Shown here: positions 33,490-44,918 of the stretch, piece by piece
How the letters are laid out: each line of letters begins with the position of its first letter
How positions within the stretch are numbered: position 1 is the stretch's first letter
DNA from: Paralithodes platypus
Lineage: Eukaryota > Arthropoda > Malacostraca > Decapoda > Lithodidae
Length of the DNA stretch: 64,000 nucleotides
Reading direction: 5' to 3'
Assembly (NCBI GenBank): GCA_032716605.1
Contig: CM064569.1
Location: 12,617,493-12,681,492 of the forward strand
The notes under the pieces: generated by a model
The model's database searches: none
The model's input: only the letters and a program-made list of their open reading frames with translations
What the model was told of the DNA's origin: nothing
Program-made: the position numbers and the translations under genes

Positions 33490-35340
33490 TTAAGTCGGTA
33501 TTGACATTTTACTGTTTAATATACCTGTGCATATATACAGTATATATATACTGTATATATGTACTGTACTGTATATATACTGCCTGATAGGTGGGGGAAT
33601 TATGGATTTGTTCAGTTTTTCATGCGGTCTTAGTTTATAGCGGGAAGTGCTGGCTTTGGGGGCATTAGTGGTAAGAGTTTTACGTTTGAGAGCATCTGAG
33701 GTAGAGGAGCTGGGGGTGATGTTATGAGAAAGTTGAAATGGGGGTGGTGTTCTGGGTGTGTGTTGTATGATCTGTTGTGTGGTTTGTGGGTTAAGTTTTG
33801 GGATGGTGGGAAGCAAGGGGGGCATATTGATTAGTGGAATGCTAAGAAACCCCGGGCTTCCTTTAGCCGGGGGTGTGATGATTGTTTTTGATGGTTCTGG
33901 AGTTTGGTTTTGTTCTGCTGGTGGTGGTGGTATGTTATCGTGCGGTATGGGTGAATATTTTCTCACGAACATGTTTCTGTAAGTACTGAACTCCCCGTGG
34001 TAATTGATGATGACTTGGAAAGGGTTGGGTATCTTCTCGATTGTGTGGGGGCCCACATATCGTGGGCCAAGTTTATTAACTACAGGTAATTTGGCGATCA
34101 TGACGGTGTCACCAATCACAAAAGAGTTTTGAGGGTCGGAGACGTCGGTGGTGACATCTTGACAGGCTTGTGCAGTGTGGAGGGTATTTTTTAACTGTTG
34201 GAGGGGGTCTAGAGTATACTGGGTGGACGGGGGAGTGGTTAGATGTCGGAATCGTAGCAGCAATGGTGCTACCCCGTAGACACGTTCGTGGGGAGATATT
34301 CCATCGGCTCGGGGGCAAGAGTTTAGGCCCCACTGAATAATTTTTATTTGGCTGGGCCAGTCAGTGGATTGTAAGTCGATCATTTTCGTTCTTAGCTGGT
34401 TGTTAATGGATCGGTGGCTCTGTTCGCATATGGCTTTCCCTTGTGGCCAATAAGGGGAAGAGGGGTTCACTTTTATTCCACATTTGGAGGTGAAAGCTTC
34501 CCATATTTGTCCTGTGAATTCTGGGGCGTTGTCGGACAGCAGGGCTAGGGGTAGTCCGAACACAGGAATAATTTCGGTGGCGAGTAATTTGGCCACGGTT
34601 ATTGCTGAATGATCTTTGCTGGGACAGGCGATTACGAACTTGGAGTACACATCCATGAACGTAACGAAGAACCGTTTTCTGTGACTGGGTGGAAAAGGTC
34701 CCATTACGTCCAGTGAAAGTACTTGCCATGGCTTTTGTGGAGAGATGGTTCTGGCTGGTCCTGGGGTTTTGCATCTATCTTTTCCCATGGCACAGGATTT
34801 GCAGGCCTCGGTTACTCGTTTCGCAATTCCTGAGGGATTAACCGTCCAGTATTGACTTTGGAACACCTGGAGCATCTTCTTTTGTCCCAAATGGATACCG
34901 TTTCCCTCATGAATGGAGATCATGTATTCCTGGGCCAGGATGGGTTCAACAATAATGTGTCCGGACTCGGTGGTCAATTGATCACCCCATCGACAGATAT
35001 GTGAGAAAATGTGACGAGGGATCCACTTAGGTTTTATTTTCTTCTCCCAGAGTTGCAATGTGGTGGGCTCTGGTGGTGAGGGTGCGTCTGTCGGGGTAGG
35101 TGAGTCTTGGTCAGTGGGCTGTAGTGTGGCTAGAGGGGTGGGTAATGAGGCTGGGACAGGTAAACGTGACACAGCGTCCGCATTGGTATGTAGCTTCCCG
35201 GGCCTATAATGAATTTCGAAATCGTACTCCTCTAGGGTTTCTCTCCATCGTACCAAGAGGGCGGAGCTGGTTTCGCAACGTCTAAGCCATTGTAGGGACT
35301 GATGGTCCGTGATGACGTCCAATTTAGCTCCTAACACAAA
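33490..35340 (-). pseudogene. Gypsy pol: RNase H C-terminus and integrase
   Basis: 615 open codons. Residues 1-60 finish RNase H (VITDHQSLQWL, LHTNADAVSRLP). Integrase follows: zinc-binding HEGNGIHLG..CKSCAMGKDRC (about 142-190), catalytic core with Asp in LSLDVMGPF (about 207), Asp in LLSDNAPEF (about 267) and Glu in GKAICEQSHR (about 305), the D,D-35-E pattern. A GPRYVGPHTIEKI segment (about 430) is the C-terminal domain. The last about 30 residues are translated TA-microsatellite. It is in the same frame as the upstream RT, separated by a TAA at 35,341-35,343. Confidence 0.92.
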
Positions 35341-36345
35341 TTATCTAAAGTGATTCAGGGCCCAGATGACGCCCAAGCACTCGCGCTTGGTGGCTGCGTA
35401 GTTTTGCTGCGCAGCATTCAAGGTCAAACTGGCGTATGCTATGACATGCTCCTTGCCGTCTTGTACCTGGGCTAGCACTGCGCCAATTGCGTACAAAGAA
35501 ACATCGGTATACAAGCGGAACGGTTGTTGGTAGTCTGGAAAAGCTACAGTCGGGGCTTGCACTAATTTCTCCTTCAATGTTTCAAATGATAAGTTGCGTT
35601 CCGAGGTCCATTCGAAAGGGGTGTCTTTATGGGTCAATTGATGGAGGGGCTGAGCAATCTCGGCGAATTTTGGAACAAATCTTCGGTAGTAGGTGGCTAA
35701 TCCTAGAAAAGACCTCATTCCTTTCACTGTGGTGGGTGGCTGTTGATTAGCGATAGCTGAGAGTTTCTTAGGGTCAGGGGAAATGCCTTTTGCGGAAATG
35801 ACGTGTCCTAAGAATCCTACAGTGTTTTTCGCAAGTTCGCACTTTGAGGGTTTTAATTTTAGCCCGGCGTCTCAGATGCGTTGTAATACATGACGAAGCC
35901 AATGAAGATGTTCTGACCAGGTTTTAGAGTAGACGATGACGTCGTCGAGGTAAGCCAGACAGGTTTCCCAAGTAAGTCCTTTGAGTACAGACTCCATTAA
36001 TCGGGAAAAAGTGGTGGGACCGTTGCATAATCCAAAAGGCAGCACGTTGAATTCGTAGAGATGTCCTCCACTGGTCGAAAATGCTGTCTTCTGCTGGTGC
36101 TCTGGGGTGATGGGAACTTGCCAATATCCGGCCTGTAAGTCTAGCATGGTAAACCATCTGGAGCCATGTAGAGAGTCGATTCTAGGCAATGGTGTGGCAT
36201 CCTTAATTGTGGCATCGTTGAGGCTGCGATAGTCTACGCAAAACCGGGTGGAGCCGTCTTTCTTTTTCACCAGGACGACTGGGGATGACCAGGGGCTGAC
36301 GGATGGAGTGGCGATACCGGCAGCTAGCATGTCTTGGACTTGCTG
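35341..36345 (-). pseudogene. Gypsy pol: reverse transcriptase and RNase H N-terminus
   Basis: Starts with GIATPSVSPWSSPVVLVKKK and continues RFCVDYRSLNDATI, FTMLDLQAGYWQV, AFSTSGGHLYEFNVLPFGLC and catalytic YLDD (35,941-35,952). A TGA at 35,872-35,874 interrupts, then the same frame continues with LKPSKCELAKNTVGFLGHV, MRSFLGLATYYRRFVPKF and the RNase H start LYTDVSLYAIGAVLAQ and KRECLGVIWAL. Apart from the two in-frame stops all core motifs are intact. The N-terminal edge (36,330-36,600) is broken by frameshifts. Confidence 0.93.
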
Positions 36346-37299
36346 CTCTTCCTCTTTTCGTTGTACCGGATTTTACCGGCTGGAAGGCTGTCGCAGAGGG
36401 GGTCCTGTGCTGTGTATGGAGTGTTCCTCTACGGTGGTTTTGCCAATTTCGGTCGAAGTTTGGGCGAAAACAACATGAAAATCTAGGAGGAGTTGTTTCA
36501 TCTGTTGTTGTTGGTGTTGGGTAAATTTTTGGGAATATGGGGCAATATGGGTGACTTCTGAGTTTTCTCTGGAATTGGGGCGACCTCATCAAAAGTTTCT
36601 AAGTCGCCTATTATGAGGCCTCGAGGTTATGTCAGTTTCTCATCCGAGATGTTAGCAATGAGGATGGCATTGCGTCGGGAAGAGAGGATGGCGGGCTGGA
36701 TCATACACCGGTCGGGTCTTTCGGTAATACCGGTGGGGGTCAAGATCATGACGGGCTGCGGCATGGGCCGGATTCTTACCCATTTTTCATGTTGAGGGGG
36801 AATCTCGGTTTTTTCATTTGTGATGTCAGGACTAATTAATGGTGGGGGGATGCACAGACTGAAAACTTTTGGTCTGGCAGGGTATCATACTGGGCGGGTT
36901 CACTTTTGATTGGTGTCCTGCCTGCTGGGTATTGTAATTATGGGCTTCAGCAGCAATGGGAGAGTGAGGGAGAAGGTCACAAAGATCATGTTGGGCTTCA
37001 GTAGCAATGTTCACTCCAGGGGAAGCGATCTCTGAGTCAGGAAAAGGAAAAGCTAATGCTTCAGTAGCAATGTTGCAACAGTGCCCACCATTGGGTGCAC
37101 GTTCAGAACCTTTTGCGGGAGTTTCATTGAGAGGATGGGCAAGGTTGACACTTGGGCGGTCGTTGGTGGTGAGGGGTTCCTTACGACTGTGTTGGGGACA
37201 ATTTGAGTTGATGAATGTTGGCTTGGAATCCTGGTAGGTTTGTAGTGGTATTTTCTTTTTTCTTTTTTTTATTTGGATTTTGGGAACTCTGTTGTTTTT
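36346..37299 (-). other. Gypsy linker between protease and reverse transcriptase, degraded
   Basis: About 950 bp with only short minus-strand frames (36,832-37,014 reads MNIATEAQHDLCDLLPHSPI). A CTTCAGTAGCAATG phrase is repeated at 36,942, 36,995 and 37,058. It corresponds to the variable region ahead of RT; no domain is visible. Confidence 0.6.
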
Positions 37300-37725
37300 T
37301 CAAGTTCGATCTAGGAAGCTGAGGCTTTGGTTGAAGTTTTTTTTTGTTAAGTGGATTAGTCGTTGCCCGCAGTCCACTTGGGCTTGGAGCTTCTGAAGTA
37401 GGTCCAATCCCAAATATCCGTCATAGTGTCTGCATTCCGAATGGAACACCACAAAAGGATGATGACAGTGTGCATGTTCGGCAGGAGTGGTTATTTGGAG
37501 GGGGAGAGTTTCCCCTCTGATGGGAAGAGGGGTATCACCTGCACAAATGAGATTTGAAGTAGTAGGTTGGAGGTTGCCAAATCTGTATTTTACATAATAA
37601 GAATTAAATAAACAGGATCGAGCGGCGCCAGTGTCGATCATTAGCCGGACGGGAATGCCCTTGATCTTGGCTAGGTGATATATGGGAGGTGGGCGCTCAC
37701 TTTTCGACTCCCCCGCCGAAGCCAT
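37300..37725 (-). pseudogene. Gypsy aspartic protease
   Basis: 141 codons with the retropepsin active site RLMIDTGAARS (catalytic DTG at 37,624-37,635), a hydrophobic ..LICAGDTPLPIRGE.. stretch and the second-lobe motif DGYLGLDLLQKL, which matches the conserved ILG/A helix. Length and motifs fit a Ty3/Gypsy protease that cleaves the element's polyprotein. The frame is separated from RT by the degraded linker. Confidence 0.85.
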
Positions 37726-37739
37726 GGTGGGCGGGGGAG

Positions 37740-38619
37740 AACTTAAAAATCCGGGGACTCGGTTTCTTCTTCTCCTTCTACCAGGTCGAGGTTGTCCTCC
37801 TCCGGCTACGTCTGAAGGGCGTCCTCGGCTTCCACAGTCTCGTTGATTTCTTCTTCTGGCAGTTCTTCCTCATTCGCGGAAATTCTGGGCTGTATGGCTC
37901 GGTTAGACTTGGCGGATTCACGGATAAAATGGAGAGGGCACCGGGAATTACAAGCAGAAAAGTCATATGGGTTAATGATCACTAGAGGGTGTGCTTTACT
38001 GGGGCGTTGATGTTGGTTGCGGGGAAACACTCTTCAGCTGGTGTGGTTTGAGAGCTGGTCTGCTGGGCTGGTAGTATCCGGGACGGTGGTGGATGGGGCC
38101 GTTTGTCGGTTGTATTGAGCCTGTTCACCAGCTCGGTATGGTAATTGTGGGTGCGTGGTGAACCTTTTAATCACCGCAATCACTGGTTTCTTGGGTTGGA
38201 AAGCTAATATCCTCCGTATGGTCACAATATCCCGCTGAAACCCTAAGGGATCGTGGATGGAAAAATACTTTTTGTACGGCTGAGGGTAGTACTTGCACTA
38301 ACTGTACTAGAATATGCTGTTCTTGCATATTTCTAGTCAGTGTAGGGAATGCGGCCCTTACTTGTTGATTGATGCTTGTGATCGTTGCATCGAGGTCACC
38401 ATCATACTTGATGTCCTTGATTTTGCTGTGTGCTACAAACACACCTAGGGAAAGCTTAATTGCCTCAATCACCATGGGTTTGAACTCATCCCAGGTGAGC
38501 ACAGGGGTTATTTGTGGGGCTACAAGGGAAACGGCTTTTCCCAAGTGCGTAAGAAGGACGGCTATTATCTCGTGGACCGTTGTATAGGCTAAGTCTAGCA
38601 CTGGTTTTGCTATGTCCAT
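37740..38619 (-). pseudogene. Gypsy gag, main part, frameshifted
   Basis: Three overlapping minus-strand frames (38,167-38,619, 38,034-38,225, 37,806-38,030) together give a gag-like sequence. There is an alpha-helical N-terminal part (AVSLVAPQITPVLTWDEFKP, AHSKIKDIKYDGDLDATITS), then a basic Pro/Gln-rich region and an acidic C-terminus (EEELPEEEINETVEAED). No classical CCHC knuckle is obvious. The frame opens directly at the LINE-D2 junction; the missing start lies beyond the LINE at 41,980-42,048. Confidence 0.75.
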
Positions 38620-38905
38620 ATGTCCATATAGGTAGTAGGGGTAGGCAGCCCCGCCCAGGGAAGTACTACCGCCAAGGTTTCGGGAGACTCAGGGAGTAGC
38701 CTGAATTCCATTTTCTCTCCCAGGCCTTGGTAGCTGGATACATATCTTTCTGCCTCACACATCAGGGGTATCAGGAAAACCCTCTTTATATAACATACAC
38801 ATCCAACTTCACGACATTGCCCTACATTGCTATCCTCTATCCATAAAACAATACTCTTCCCACTACATATCATACATGTAACACCATACACCTTACCCAA
38901 TAAAC

Positions 38906-39765
38906 ATGGCAGTACAATTGTTAAGAGCAAACCTGGTGGTCCCTCGGATATCCACCCCCGGCAGGGTTGGGTCATTGACACAGGGCCCTCCCGGTCGTCA
39001 TCATGCGACTGTGTCAAGAGCATTGCAACGTCCCAAAGCTGCTCGTCGGTGCAGCTTTTTCTTTAGCAATATAAGGGGACTTCACTCTAACATCAATTCT
39101 GTACACCAATTTCTTCAAGCAGAATCCCCTACTCTCCTTTTTTGACAGAGACTCAAGTAACATCCACATCTGACACGTCTAGATTTAATTTTCCAGGTTA
39201 TCAACTGCTCCAAAATTTCAGACCTAAAGGAGGTGTATGTTGCTTCGCAAAATCTGAAATTGCCCTGGAGGAGGTTACTAGTTTCAATTGTCCCTATTTT
39301 GATTATTCTATATACAAATTAATTTCTGCTGGTAAATTTAAATACATATGTTGCATCTACCGTTCCCCAAATACTCCTCCAGAGCAAAGTCTTTTTGATT
39401 CTCTGTCCTCACAACTCAGTGTCCTCAACTTAAATGCTTCTTCTGAAATCACTGTGTTGGGTGATTTTAATGTCCATAATGTTGAATGGCTCACTCATTC
39501 AGCCAGCACTGATGATGCTGGTCTTGAATGTGAGCTATTTGCAGACTCATTTAATCTCACTCAACTAGTCAACCAACCCACCCGTGTACCAGATAATCCT
39601 AATCATAATTCCCACCTACTGGACTTATTTTTAACAACCAATTCAGAAAATTATGATGTTACAGTGAGGTCCCCGCTTGGATCTTCTGATCACTGTCTGA
39701 TACAGGCCACCTGTCTATCACCTACCACACCTTCCCACTCTGAACCTGTTTTGGTGACTAAATAG
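38906..39765 (+). pseudogene. LINE-D2 N-terminus and AP endonuclease
   Basis: Starts at MAVQLLRANLVVP (38,906) and runs through FFFSNIRGLHSNINSVHQFL, the first endonuclease motif (N-I-R). One T is missing from a T run near 39,139, shifting the frame. It resumes with LTETQVTSTSD, PKGGVCCFAKSE, ICCIYRSPNTPPEQS, LGDFNVHNVEWL and LGSSDHCLIQ. The Asn, Glu (TETQ), Asp (GDFN) and SDH positions are present. It ends at a TAG (39,763-39,765) where D1 has Trp. Confidence 0.9.
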
Positions 39766-41899
39766 CATTACGATAGGGCAGACTGGGAGGGTCTTCAAGG
39801 TTTCTTTATTGATATTCCCTGGACCTCTTTCTTTTCTAATGATGCACACTCCACCTTGAGCCACATGCAAGATTTTGTAAAAATTGGAATGGAAACTTTT
39901 ATTCCTCATCAAAAGTACAGTAAAAGATCTAATTCACCTAAATGGTTTGACCATAATTGTGCTAGAGTAACTGAACAAAAAGCAATAGCCTACAATGCAT
40001 ACACAAGATCAAAAACACATGAAGCCTTTAATTACTTTAGAAACATCAGAAATCATGCCAAAACTGTATTAAACCTAACTAAATCAAACTTTATCCACAA
40101 GCAGGCAAATAAACTTATAAATAATCCAAATGATAACAAAATATTTTGGTCTACTCTAACTCATTTAAATCCAACTTCACTACTGCTTCATCCATTCCAC
40201 CATTAAAATCTCCGACTGGCAATCTTGTAAGTGACCCACGAGGTAAAGCTAACCTTCTTGCGGATATTTTCTCCACCAACTCAACCTTAGATGAAATAAA
40301 TCAAGATGTCCCTGTACTTAATTTTAATTCGCCTGAAATTCCCTCACTTAAGATCCACACCAGACATGTCAAAACTATTTTGCAGAATCTCTCAGTAGAT
40401 AAGGCTCCTGGTCCAGATTAAATTCCTCCAATAGTACTTAAGAATTGCTCCTTGGTGCTCGCTCCTGTATTGGCAAAAAATTTCCGTCTGTGTACTCATA
40501 CCTCATGCTTCCCAGTACCCTGGAAAGAAGCAAACATCCATCCAGTTCCTAAAAGAGGTGCCTCTTCAGATCCATCAAACTACAGACCAATAGCTATAAC
40601 TTCCACTCTTGGTAAAGTCTTTGAAATTATATTAAATAATCACATAATTAAGCATCTTGATAATAATAAATTAATCAGTGATAGGCAATATGGTTTTAGA
40701 CGATGTCGATCAACTGCAGACATGCTTTGCCTTCTTACGCATCAAATCAACCAAGCTACAGACCAACATGGTGAAACACATACAATAGCACTGGATATAT
40801 CAAAGGCATTTGATAGAGTCTGGCATCAATCCTTATTGTCGAAGATGTCACACTATGGCCTTGCATCATTAGTTCCACTAATTTCTTCTTATCTTCATAA
40901 CAGAAAAATATGTGTAATGGTAGATGGCCTTTATTCTCAATTTCACTCAATAAATGCTGGTGTTCCCCAGGGATCAGTTTTGGCCCCAATTCTGTTCCTC
41001 ATTCATATCAATGATCTCATATCTACCACTCATAATCCAATACATTCCTACGCAGATGACTCAACACTCCACAGTTCCTTCACATTTACCAATTCTTTCA
41101 CCCAACCCGATCTTATAAATTCAAAAATAAACACTGCAATTTCTCTGAACCAGGACCTTTCTAGAATTAATGGATGGGGACAAAAGAATCTAGTTTCCTT
41201 TAATGCACAGAAAACCAAGTACATTCAATTTTCTAACCGACAGAATCTCACTGACTCCCATATATTTTTAATGATGTAAATATTCCCACTTCCCCTAGTA
41301 TTGACATTCTCGGTGTAACATTAACTACTAACTTGAGCTGGACACATTATGTTAGAAGCATTGCTAAGAATGCCTCTAAAAAACTGGGACTCCTGTACAG
41401 AGTTCGAGAATTCTTCACTGACGAGCAGTTGGCCGTGATATATAAAAGTCATGTGCGTTCTCAGATGGATTACTGTTCACCTCTGTGGGGTGGAAGGGGA
41501 GTGGTTGCATTGAGGCAGTTGGACAAAATTCAAAATAAAGCTATTAGATTAATCAATAACCCTGCAATCACACAGGACCTTCCTACATTATCCATACGAA
41601 GAAACGTTGCATCCCTTGCATTATTCTACAGATATTTTCACAGCAATTGTTCCGAGGAACTTGCTTCAATTGTGCCGCCTCTCCACATCTTTCCCCGTAG
41701 AACTAGGGCAGCTGAGAGCGCCCATGAATTTACACTTTCTCCTCCACAATGCAGAACTTCTGCTTATCAGAATTCATTTATCCCCAGAGCTACTACTCTT
41801 TGGAATTCACTTCCCTCGAATTGCTTTCCACAAACTTACAATCTACAAATGTTTAAATCCAGTTGTTACAAACATTTTATGAATGGAGGATGCCTTTAG
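39766..41899 (+). pseudogene. LINE-D2 linker and reverse transcriptase
   Basis: In order: ..DRADWEGLQGFFIDIPW, SPKWFDHNCARV, YFRNIRNHAKTVLNLTKSN, a 1-base deletion near 40,150, DKAPGPD then the shared TAA (about 40,419-40,421), SNYRPIAITSTLGKVFEI, SDRQYGFRRCRSTADM, TIALDISKAFDRVWH, AGVPQGSVLAPILF and YADD (41,049-41,060). A further 1-base deletion lies near 41,268. It ends with RSQMDYCSPLWGG and a stop at 41,897-41,899. Confidence 0.92.
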
Positions 41900-41978
41900 G
41901 CACATGGACCTTTTTGTTTTATCTGTGTTTTTCCTTCCACCGTTCATTGTCTCTTTAAAAAAAAAAAAAAAAAAAAAA

Positions 41979-42048
41979 TATACACTTCGATTTCATACGT
42001 CTCCCCATCATATTTGGGGATGGGTATGTGAGAGCGTGGATCGGCCAT
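41979..42048 (-). pseudogene. Gypsy gag N-terminus, cut off by LINE-D2
   Basis: An ATG at 42,046-42,048 opens a 23-codon frame (MADPRSHIPIPKYDGETYE, and four more) that runs to the LINE-D2 poly-A. On the far side of the LINE, at 38,619, the gag frame resumes in phase. This is the main evidence that one gag was split by the insertion. The IPKYDGE phrase is like the start of many gag proteins. Confidence 0.85.
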
Positions 42049-42122
42049 ATTTATAGTATCTATATCTCTGTTTCTTTCCAATTATGTTAAATATATTGAA
42101 TTCTTCCGTCCGAATAGAGAAC

Positions 42123-42140
42123 CACCGCTAGCCACCAATA
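42123..42140 (-). promoter_or_regulatory. Putative Gypsy primer-binding site
   Basis: On the minus strand TTGGTGGCTAGCGGTGG lies about 75 bp upstream of the gag ATG. It starts with TGG, the complement of tRNA CCA ends, and resembles TTGGTGGCAGCGGTGG leaders of other Gypsy elements. The 5' LTR should end just upstream, but the CR1 tail begins there instead. Confidence 0.55.
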
Positions 42141-42141
42141 T

Positions 42142-42166
42142 TATAAGAACATAAGAACATAAGAAA
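42142..42166 (-). repeat. CR1 8-bp tandem tail
   Basis: Three TTCTTATR units on the minus strand, directly at the 3' end. CR1-group LINEs end in such octamer repeats instead of poly-A. Confidence 0.85.
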
Positions 42167-42304
42167 ATGGGAGTCTGCAAAAATTCGATTGGCCCACACA
42201 AGGCAGATCCCTGTCACACCCAACCCCAATTACATAACAACATAAGGTCATAAGATCACGGGAAACTGCATATGGCCATGCGGCCCACATGAAGCAGCTC
42301 CCTT

Positions 42305-43440
42305 TCACACCCAGCCCATATCACTCATATGGGAATCCAACTTATGCTTAAAGCTTTCAACTGTTTCTGATCTAATTACTGTTCTGGGCAGTGCATTCCA
42401 CATTTTAACAACTCTATTTCCAAACCAGTGCCTTCCTATATCTTTCCTAAATCTAAACTTATCTAACTTGAAACCATTTGAGCGGGTTATGTCGCCATTC
42501 TTTAGCTTTAATACCTCATCTACATCGCCCTTATTTAAACCTTTTATCCATTTAAATACATCTATCATGTCTCCCCTACATCTTCGTCTCTCTAGTGAGT
42601 GCAGGCCTAAGACTTTCAACCTCTCCTCATACGATAAATTTCTAATATTATGTATCTTTTTGGTCATTCTTCTTTGGACTGCCTCTAAAGGGTCGATATC
42701 CATTCTATAATAAGGGCACCAAAATTGAACAGCATAGTCTAAATGGGGTCTTACTAGAGCTAAGTATAGTTTTAAGAAAACTTCAGCAGTCCTGTTGCTA
42801 ACACTCCTAGATATGAATCCTAGAATTCTATTTGCCCTATTCCTAACACTTATACACTGTTTTCTGGGTTTCAGATCATTACTAATGAGCACCCCAGATC
42901 CTTCTCACACTCTGAGTTATCCAATTCTACATTGTCTAGTATGTATTTAGCATCTAAATTACGATTTCCAATCCTTAATACCTTACATTTGTCTATATTG
43001 AAACTCATCTGCCAATTTATGGACCACTCGTGCAAGTGATCGAGATCCTTTTGAAGACATTCCCTGTCGCTAGCTGACTCTATTATTCTACCTATTTTAG
43101 TATCATCAGCAAATTTACTGATCCTACTCTTTATGCCCGAGTGAAGATCATTTATGTAGATAATGAACAGAAGGGGCCCCAAAACCGACCCTTGGGGGAC
43201 CCCACTTTTAACTAATCCCCAGTCCGATTTTACTCCATTTATACTAACTCTCTGTTTCCTACCAATCAGCCATGACTTAATCCACTTGAGTAGCATCCCC
43301 CCAATACCATGTCCTTCTATCTTTCTTAACAGCCTTTCATGTGGAACTTTATCAAAGGCCTTACTGAAGTCTAAGTAAACTATATCATATGACTTGTCGT
43401 TATCTACCGCTTCATAAACCTCGGAGAAAAACTGAGTAAA
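42305..43440 (-). pseudogene. CR1 ORF2: RT palm, thumb and C-terminus
   Basis: After the shift: VYLDFSKAFDKVPHERLLRK (RT Asp, near 43,360), KSGVPQGSVLGPLLF and catalytic FADD (43,102-43,113), then LDHLHEWSINWQMSFNIDKC. A missing G near 42,885 shifts the frame. It resumes ISNDLKPRKQC, RPHLDYAVQFWCPYY and LEAVQRRMTKKI, then the CR1-typical basic C-terminus, ending at 42,305. The catalytic residues are intact. Confidence 0.92.
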
Positions 43441-44918
43441 TTTGTTAGTCAGGATCGTCCTGGAGTGAAACCATGTTGAGAGGGATTTATTAACTTGAAC
43501 ATATCTAAGTGATTTCTAATTTTCCTGGCAATAATTGATTCTAGCAATTTCCCTATAATTGATGTGAGCCTAATAGGACGGTAATTTGATGCTATGGACT
43601 TATCACCTTTTTTAAATATCGAAATTATATTTGCGAGCTTCCATGAATCAGGAACTAAGCCTAAAGTTAGTGAATTATTAAATAGGTGAGTTAATGGGTA
43701 ACTTAATTCGTCCTTGCATTCTTTTAATACCCTAGCATACACCTCATCTGGACCTGGAGATTTCTGGGGTTTTAGTCTATCTATTTCCTTAATTACTTCG
43801 TCACTAGTGACCTGAACTGTGCTTAATATTTCGTCTATACTACCGTTAAAAACTTGGTTGACTACTGGAACTTGATCTAAATTTTCGTTTGTAAAAACAG
43901 AAAGGAAATGACTATTTAGAGTATTGCACATTTCTAACTCATCATCTGTAATCTCACCTATCACATTCTTAAGGGGCCCTACTGTATCCTTTACCTTAGA
44001 TTTATACAATTGATAAAATGCTTTAGGGTTGTTTTTAGATTCATTTGCTACCTTGATTTTGTAGTTTCTTTTTTCCTTCCTAATTTCTTTCTTTACCTGC
44101 CTCGACAAGTTATGGTGATATCCTATAAGGTGGATTTCGCCTTTCTGTATTTGTCTGTATACACCTCTCTTTCTACCTATAAGATCTACTAATTTATTTG
44201 TCATCCATTTTGGTTGGTTTGTATGTGATCTAAATTTTCTTTTTGGTATATATTTATCTTGTTCGCTCTGTAAGGTAGAGATGAACTGATTATACACACT
44301 ATTTAAATTTGCAGTTGGTTGTCTAACTATCTCAGCTGTGTGACCCACCTGGCCCTGACCTCTCGGTTCTGCTGGAACTAATCGGCTTACTTGATCTAAA
44401 TATCCTGCCTCCCCTTTAATTCTGAGTGATCCTTTTAATCCCCTAAAATTGGCTTTTCTAAAGTCAGGGATAAGAACCTTATTTTCCTTTGGTTTATGAT
44501 TTAATTCTATAGATAAATATATTGATTTATGGTCACTGTTCCCTAGCTGGTCGCCCACTTCTAAATTTGTTATCCAATTTTCTCTGTTGCTAAGAACTAG
44601 GTCAAGAATATTATATCCTCTAGTTGGCGAATTTACAAATTGAAAGAGAAAGTTGTCTATTTCAAGAAAATTTTCGGATTCGTTATTGCTATTTTGATTA
44701 ACCCAGTCTATACCTGGAAGATTAAAGTCGCCTAAAATGCAAACATTATTATTCTGAGAAGCCTTACTGATTTCTTCCCATAATAATTTGCCTAAATTTC
44801 GACAAAGACAGGGTGCCCTATATATGGTTCCCAAAATAATTGTCTCACCTTCCCCGCTAATCTCTACCCACACACTTTCATTTTCGCTATTTGTTTTAAT
44901 ATCTGATCTAAGGCAACA
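43440..44918 (-). pseudogene. CR1 ORF2: endonuclease second half, linker and RT fingers
   Basis: 474 codons in the frame of the previous entry. Endonuclease motifs are TIYRAPC, CILGDFNLPGIDW and LGNSDHKSIYL. The linker has WMTNKLVDLIGRKRGVYR and a Lys/Arg-rich helix, then FNSHFLSVFTNE-type sequence (LNSHFLSVFTNEN). RT begins with LKPQKSPGPDEVYARVL, PDSWKLANIISIFKKGDKS, SNYRPIRLTSIIGKLLE and SQHGFTPGRS. It stops at a TGA near 43,449, next to a 1-base frameshift. Confidence 0.92.

Larger units (their letters stand above)
38618..41981 (+). mobile_element. LINE family D, copy D2 (longest copy), inserted in Gypsy gag
   Basis: Plus-strand non-LTR element of about 3.36 kb: 5' UTR (38,622-38,900), short N-terminal region, AP endonuclease, RT, short 3' UTR and poly-A (41,957-41,978). 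A 3-4-bp ATAT duplication flanks it (38,618-38,621, 41,978-41,981). The Gypsy gag frame is continuous outside. It carries an extra T deletion in the endonuclease, a Trp-to-stop change, two 1-base frameshifts and the stop it shares with D1. Confidence 0.92.
33490..42142 (-). mobile_element. Ty3/Gypsy LTR retrotransposon, split by LINE-D2, LTRs not identified
   Basis: Minus-strand order from high to low coordinate: primer-binding-like site, gag start (42,048), [LINE-D2 insertion 38,622-41,977], rest of gag (38,619 down), aspartic protease, linker, reverse transcriptase, RNase H, integrase. The RT-RNase H-integrase order identifies Ty3/Gypsy. The left half after integrase ends in AT-rich sequence. 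The upstream LTR is not seen because the CR1 element starts directly at the primer site. The element has frameshifts in gag/linker and two in-frame stops in pol. Confidence 0.93.

Noticed and set aside
38610..39023. Minus-strand 137-codon open frame
   Set aside because: Antisense of the LINE-D2 5' UTR and N-terminus.
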